Positions 43,412 to 46,552 of a stretch of DNA of 46,552 nucleotides are shown piece after piece (within the stretch, counting starts at the first letter, position 1; the number at the start of each line of letters is the position of its first letter). The notes beneath the pieces are model-generated. The model saw nothing but the letters and a program-made list of their open reading frames with translations. It had not been told where the DNA came from and searched no databases. Position numbers and translations under genes: made by a program. Source of the DNA: Methanolinea sp. GTDB taxonomy: Archaea > Halobacteriota > Methanomicrobia > Methanomicrobiales > Methanospirillaceae. The stretch is from contig JALOPW010000015.1 in NCBI GenBank assembly GCA_025453675.1, positions 1 through 46,552 of the forward strand, given 5' to 3'.

Positions 43412-43592
43412 ATGCGTCCCCCCGATAATCAGCTGAATCAATGATAGCTCTTCCGTGAAAAAATATTTGTTGATCTGATCGTAATTGTAACAGCAGAAAT
43501 AAGAATTTTCAGGGAAAAGACACATTAAAACCGGGATAGATTATGAACCACCAGACGGTCCAAGAATGTGAGCCGGCGCGGGAAGTGTGCTG

Positions 43593-44132
43593 ATGGACAG
43601 GCTCTTTGTGGCAGTGGAACTTCCCGCCGAGGTGAAGGGGGGGCTCGGCGGCATACAGGACTCCTTGAGGAAGAGCAGTGCCAGGCTCACCCTGGTAGAT
43701 CCGGCAATCATCCATATCACCCTCAAGTTCATTGGCGATACCCCGGAGTCCGCAACGGGGCAGATTGCGGAGGTGCTCGGAAAGGTGGAGGGGGTCCCTT
43801 TCCCGCTCCAGGTGAAGGGGATAGGAGGGAACAATTCAAGGCAACCCCGCGTCATCTGGGCACACGTGGACGATGGAGGGAGGTGCGGCCTCCTGCATAC
43901 CCAGATCGAGGACCTGCTTGCTCCTCTCGGGATCAGGAGAGAGGACCGCGCGTTCCGTCCCCATGCGACGGTGGCCAGGGTAAAAGAGTTCCACCCTGAT
44001 CTCCTGGAATGCATCAGGCCTTTCCGGGACAGGGATCTCGGAGGGGGAATGGTTCGGGGATTTACCTTGAAAAAGAGCGTCCTGACCCCGCGGGGACCGC
44101 TCTACCAGGACGTAAAGGAAGTGCTCTTTTGA
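43593..44132 (+). CDS. thpR: RNA 2',3'-cyclic phosphodiesterase (2H family)
   Basis: A 179-residue 2H phosphoesterase with both HxT catalytic motifs: HITLKFIGD near residue 42 and HATVARVK near 128. Start MDRLFVAVELPAEVK is the family form, at ATG 43593. ThpR opens cyclic phosphate ends and was formerly called 2'-5' RNA ligase. It overlaps cca by 4 nt (TTGA), a pairing found in many archaea, both acting on RNA 3' ends. Confidence 0.93.
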   Translation: MDRLFVAVELPAEVKGGLGGIQDSLRKSSARLTLVDPAIIHITLKFIGDTPESATGQIAEVLGKVEGVPFPLQVKGIGGNNSRQPRVIWAHVDDGGRCGLLHTQIEDLLAPLGIRREDRAFRPHATVARVKEFHPDLLECIRPFRDRDLGGGMVRGFTLKKSVLTPRGPLYQDVKEVLF

Positions 44133-45523
44133 CCAGGACACCTCTTGAAGAGGAGGTGCTCGCGGTAATCAGGCCCACTGCCGCAGAAACCCGCCTCATC
44201 CACGAGGTGGCGGAGAGGATCCTCTCACGGGTGGAATCCACGGGCAGGGCGTCTGCCATGATGGTGGGATCGGTCGCACGGGGGACCTGGATCCACGGCG
44301 ACCAGGACCTGGACATCTTCCTCCTCTTTGACCCGTCCCTCTCAAGAGAGGATCTTGAGTCACAGGGACTCGCACTCGCCCGGGAGATCGCCGCGGCCGA
44401 GGCTGCCGGTTTCCGGGAGAAGTACGCCGAGCACCCCTACATCAATGCCCGGATCGACGACCTTTCCGTGGACCTTGTCCCCTGTTACAGGGTCGAGTCC
44501 GCCGCCCGAATCCAGAGCGCGGTGGACCGCACCCCCTTCCACACCATCTACATAAGGGAGAGGATCCAGCCGTTCGTGGACGATGTCCTTCTCCTCAAGC
44601 AGTTCGCAAAGGCCGGAGGGATTTACGGGTCCGACCAGATGACGGAGGGGTTTGCAGGATACCTCTGCGAGCTCCTGGTCCTCCACTACGGAGGTTTTCT
44701 GCCGCTCCTCGAGGCTGCGGCCCAATGGCGACCGGGAGTGATCCTGGACCCCGAGGGACACAGTGCCAAAGAGTTCACCGAGCCACTAGTGATGGTGGAC
44801 CCTGTGGACCCCGCAAGAAATGTCTCGGCCTCGGTCTCCCTCACCCGGATGTGCGAGTTCATCGAGCTCGCCCGCGGGTACCTGGAACACCCCTCGAGGG
44901 CGTTTTTTTTCCCACCTCCCCGCCCGGTGCTCACCATCGACGAGGCGGCCGATCTCCTGGCGAGAAGGGAGACGTTCCTCTACGCCATCACCCTCTCCAC
45001 CCCCCCATACATCGAGGACATCGTGGTCCCGCAACTCCGGAAAAGCCTTGATGCCCTCCGGGCCATGCTTGACCGGCACGGCTTTCTCGTGAACAGGGCC
45101 GACTGCGAGATGCACGAGGAGCAGTCCATGCTCCTCTTTGAGCTCCTGGTGGAGGAGCTCCCCGCGGTGAAGCGTCATGCCGGCCCCCCGGTCTGGAACC
45201 GGGTCAATGCCGCGAAGTTCACCACCAAGTACCTGGAGGCAGATGAACGGGGTTTCTTCTCCGGGCCCTTCATCGAGGAGGGGATCTATGTGGTGGAAAT
45301 TCGCAGGCCCTATACCCGGGCAGTAGACCTGCTCCGGTCGGAGCAGGTGCTCCAGGTGGCGCTCGGGAAGCACGTGAAGCAGTCGCTCGAGGTCTCCCAC
45401 CTCGTAAGCCGGGGCATCGAGTGCTACCGGGAGGAGTTTGCGCCGTTCATCTCGGGATTCCTCCAGAAGTCGTCACCGATGATGTGGATCGAGAGGGATG
45501 GGAAGAGAAGCGACCGATCCTGA
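44129..45523 (+). CDS. cca: CCA tRNA nucleotidyltransferase (class I, archaeal)
   Basis: A 464-residue enzyme that adds CCA to tRNA 3' ends. Polymerase-beta motif GSVARGTWIHGDQDLDIFLLF (about residues 56-76, GS and DxD), then SVDLVPCYRVESAARI with the third carboxylate, and QFAKAGGIYGSDQMTEGFAGY in the central domain. The start is TTG 44129, overlapping the thpR stop; no later ATG precedes the catalytic motif. Composition and length fit the archaeal family. Confidence 0.94.
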   Translation: MTRTPLEEEVLAVIRPTAAETRLIHEVAERILSRVESTGRASAMMVGSVARGTWIHGDQDLDIFLLFDPSLSREDLESQGLALAREIAAAEAAGFREKYAEHPYINARIDDLSVDLVPCYRVESAARIQSAVDRTPFHTIYIRERIQPFVDDVLLLKQFAKAGGIYGSDQMTEGFAGYLCELLVLHYGGFLPLLEAAAQWRPGVILDPEGHSAKEFTEPLVMVDPVDPARNVSASVSLTRMCEFIELARGYLEHPSRAFFFPPPRPVLTIDEAADLLARRETFLYAITLSTPPYIEDIVVPQLRKSLDALRAMLDRHGFLVNRADCEMHEEQSMLLFELLVEELPAVKRHAGPPVWNRVNAAKFTTKYLEADERGFFSGPFIEEGIYVVEIRRPYTRAVDLLRSEQVLQVALGKHVKQSLEVSHLVSRGIECYREEFAPFISGFLQKSSPMMWIERDGKRSDRS

Positions 45524-45593
45524 TAAGAGAGAATAAGAGGCTCGACACCTTTCCTTCGTGAAATTCATTCCTTTTTTCGACTTGACCGGTTTG

Positions 45594-45608
45594 ATACCTT
45601 TATATAAT
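45594..45608 (+). promoter_or_regulatory. TATA box of the pilin-like gene
   Basis: ATACCTTTATATAAT lies about 29-43 nt before the ATG at 45637, a good archaeal TATA element in the 113-bp gap after cca. It implies an initiation site about 10 nt or less upstream of the start codon. Confidence 0.6.
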
Positions 45609-45636
45609 TACCCACGACAAATAATCCATCATCTCC

Positions 45637-46134
45637 ATGCCATCCAGACCCCGCGAGGAGGCACTTTCCGAGGTTATCGGGTTTATCCTGATACTCGCAC
45701 TCATTGCCGCTCTCGCCTCGCTCTACCTCACCTACGTGGTCCCTGCACAGGGGAGGGAGGTTGAGATACGGCAAATGGCCGGGATCAATGACCAGTTTCT
45801 CGGCTACAAGACCAGTATAGACTCACTCTGGATCAACGACCAGCCCAATGTTCCCATCTCCAGGACCTTTACCCTTGGAACCCTCACCGGCCTGACACAG
45901 GGTTCCTTCGTGATACCATTGTTCCAGCCTTACCCGTCGAGCGGGACGATGGTGGTGAACGGGAGGGGGGAGAGTATCACTCTCAGTGTAGATGCCCTGG
46001 TACAGGGATTTCCGGGATCGCAGATGCCGAATTTGAACCCGGTGTATTTCGATCCTGACCATATCTATCTACAGGTCATGTCCACAAATATTTCAAAGGG
46101 TGGGGGTGTAACTACTTACGCCTACTTCTGGTAA
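45637..46134 (+). CDS. Archaeal type IV pilin-like protein, apparently frameshifted
   Basis: The 165-residue ORF starts with a class III signal peptide: a basic end (MPSRPREEALSEVIGFILIL), then the hydrophobic helix IALAAL-type ALIAALASLYLTYVV, as in archaeal pilins processed by PibD-like peptidases. The extracellular part is beta-rich and low in charge. The frame stops at TAA 46132-46134, but the next frame is open and continuous from about 46116 to the window end. The real protein may therefore be longer. Confidence 0.75.
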   Translation: MPSRPREEALSEVIGFILILALIAALASLYLTYVVPAQGREVEIRQMAGINDQFLGYKTSIDSLWINDQPNVPISRTFTLGTLTGLTQGSFVIPLFQPYPSSGTMVVNGRGESITLSVDALVQGFPGSQMPNLNPVYFDPDHIYLQVMSTNISKGGGVTTYAYFW

Positions 46135-46552
46135 TTGGACTATATTGCTAAATATAACCAGGATCAGTGCGTCAAGTGCAGTTATGCCCAGTCCCGTTGG
46201 GACTGTTCCCACTTCCACTTATGATCCTAATAATGTCGCAAAATGGGGAGAAATCGATCTATGGATAACAAACTCCTTAAATCAATGGGCATCTAAAGTC
46301 AATACCAGCCTTTCATCAACATCCAATTCAAGTCCGTATATCACAATGACCCTTATTAAAAATAACAATCCAGTTTTTTCTGATCTGCCAATCGTGAAAA
46401 ATATACAGAATAATGTCTGGTATACCATTGATGTCATGGATGATGCATATGGACTGGAAAATCAGTTGAATTATCCATTTACACTCCATATAACCAATTC
46501 AACCAGCAATTGGATTCAATATCGGTATCCTGTAACAGTTGGTTACATTCCA
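46135..46552 (+). pseudogene. Probable continuation of the pilin-like gene in the +1 frame, cut by window end
   Basis: An AT-rich stretch encodes an uninterrupted frame (TPTSGNWTILLNI, PVGTVPTSTYDPNN, EIDLWITNSLNQWASK, IVKNIQNNVWYTIDVMDDAY, LNYPFTLHITNS) with no stop to 46552. The content (Asn, Ser, Thr, aromatic) suits the C-terminal part of an archaeal pilin. It lacks its own start before ATG 46184 and is one base out of phase with the 45637 ORF. The 3' end lies outside the window. Confidence 0.55.

Overview
The window is about 46.5 kb of a GC-rich archaeal chromosome, most likely from a methanogen of the order Methanomicrobiales. The evidence is an archaeal translation and secretion gene set (L39e, L31e, L21e, S19e, aIF6, RNase P component 4, Pus10, TrmY, SRP54/FtsY, prefoldin alpha, RNA polymerase subunit F), the methanofuran biosynthesis enzyme MfnB, archaeal valyl-tRNA synthetase and CCA-adding enzyme, PKD-domain surface proteins typical of methanogens, and TATA-type promoters. 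Bacterial-type genes are mixed in (ExoVII XseA/XseB, PurN, an ECF transporter). The genus is not determined.

Layout. 1-2.7 kb: ECF transporter operon (partial S component, fused double ATPase, T component), then a 45-residue four-cysteine protein (2779-2916). 3.3-8.2 kb is an accessory island on the plus strand. It holds a Kelch/PKD surface protein, a second exported protein preceded by a 14-codon ORF, a dispersed hairpin repeat, a decayed copy of the mtq2-like/ksgA 3' region, and a small exported protein made of 69-nt repeats. 8.2-18.1 kb (minus strand) is a long information-processing cluster: rps19e, PDCD5-like, PP-loop protein, rpl39e, rpl31e, eif6, rpl18a, pfdA, ftsY, srp54, trmY, pus10, rpl21e, rpoF, DUF655, ksgA and an Mtq2/HemK-like methyltransferase. 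Many of its genes are coupled by start/stop overlaps. 18.2-20.7 kb (minus): CorC-like membrane protein, purN, rnp4, yhbY-like. 20.8-33.5 kb is a mosaic of small housekeeping and conserved hypothetical genes: ExoVII, DUF371, OBG GTPase, sugar nucleotidyltransferase, CBS-ParB protein, Hsp20, thioredoxin-like, zinc-finger and DUF92 genes. 33.6-40.8 kb: valS, tmk, HisA/F-like, mfnB, guaB, then an ArsR-like regulator coupled to an Hsp20-like protein. 40.9-43.4 kb (minus): a redoxin coupled to class III ribonucleotide reductase. 43.6-45.5 kb: thpR and cca, a tRNA-processing pair. 45.6 kb to the end: an archaeal pilin-like gene that appears frameshifted and runs off the window.

Several neighbours act on the same process. 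Pus10 and TrmY make and then methylate pseudouridine 54 of tRNA. SRP54 and FtsY are the targeting particle GTPase and its receptor. The redoxin probably reduces the ribonucleotide reductase. MfnB lies divergent from a HisA/F-like protein of unknown role.

Most unusual points: (1) NrdD ends without the C-terminal zinc-cysteine/glycyl-radical segment, and a T-run follows at once. (2) A 71-72 nt hairpin-bearing repeat occurs twice, about 34 kb apart in opposite orientation, one copy just past the nrdD stop. (3) An approximately 0.76-kb decayed duplicate of the methyltransferase/ksgA 3' region flanks the repeat-protein gene. (4) A Kelch-like propeller appears to be inserted inside a PKD domain. 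(5) Two genes show apparent single-base frameshifts (near 27470 and near 46110-46135). No tRNA, rRNA, CRISPR array or transposase gene was found. All calls are by reading; no database search was run.
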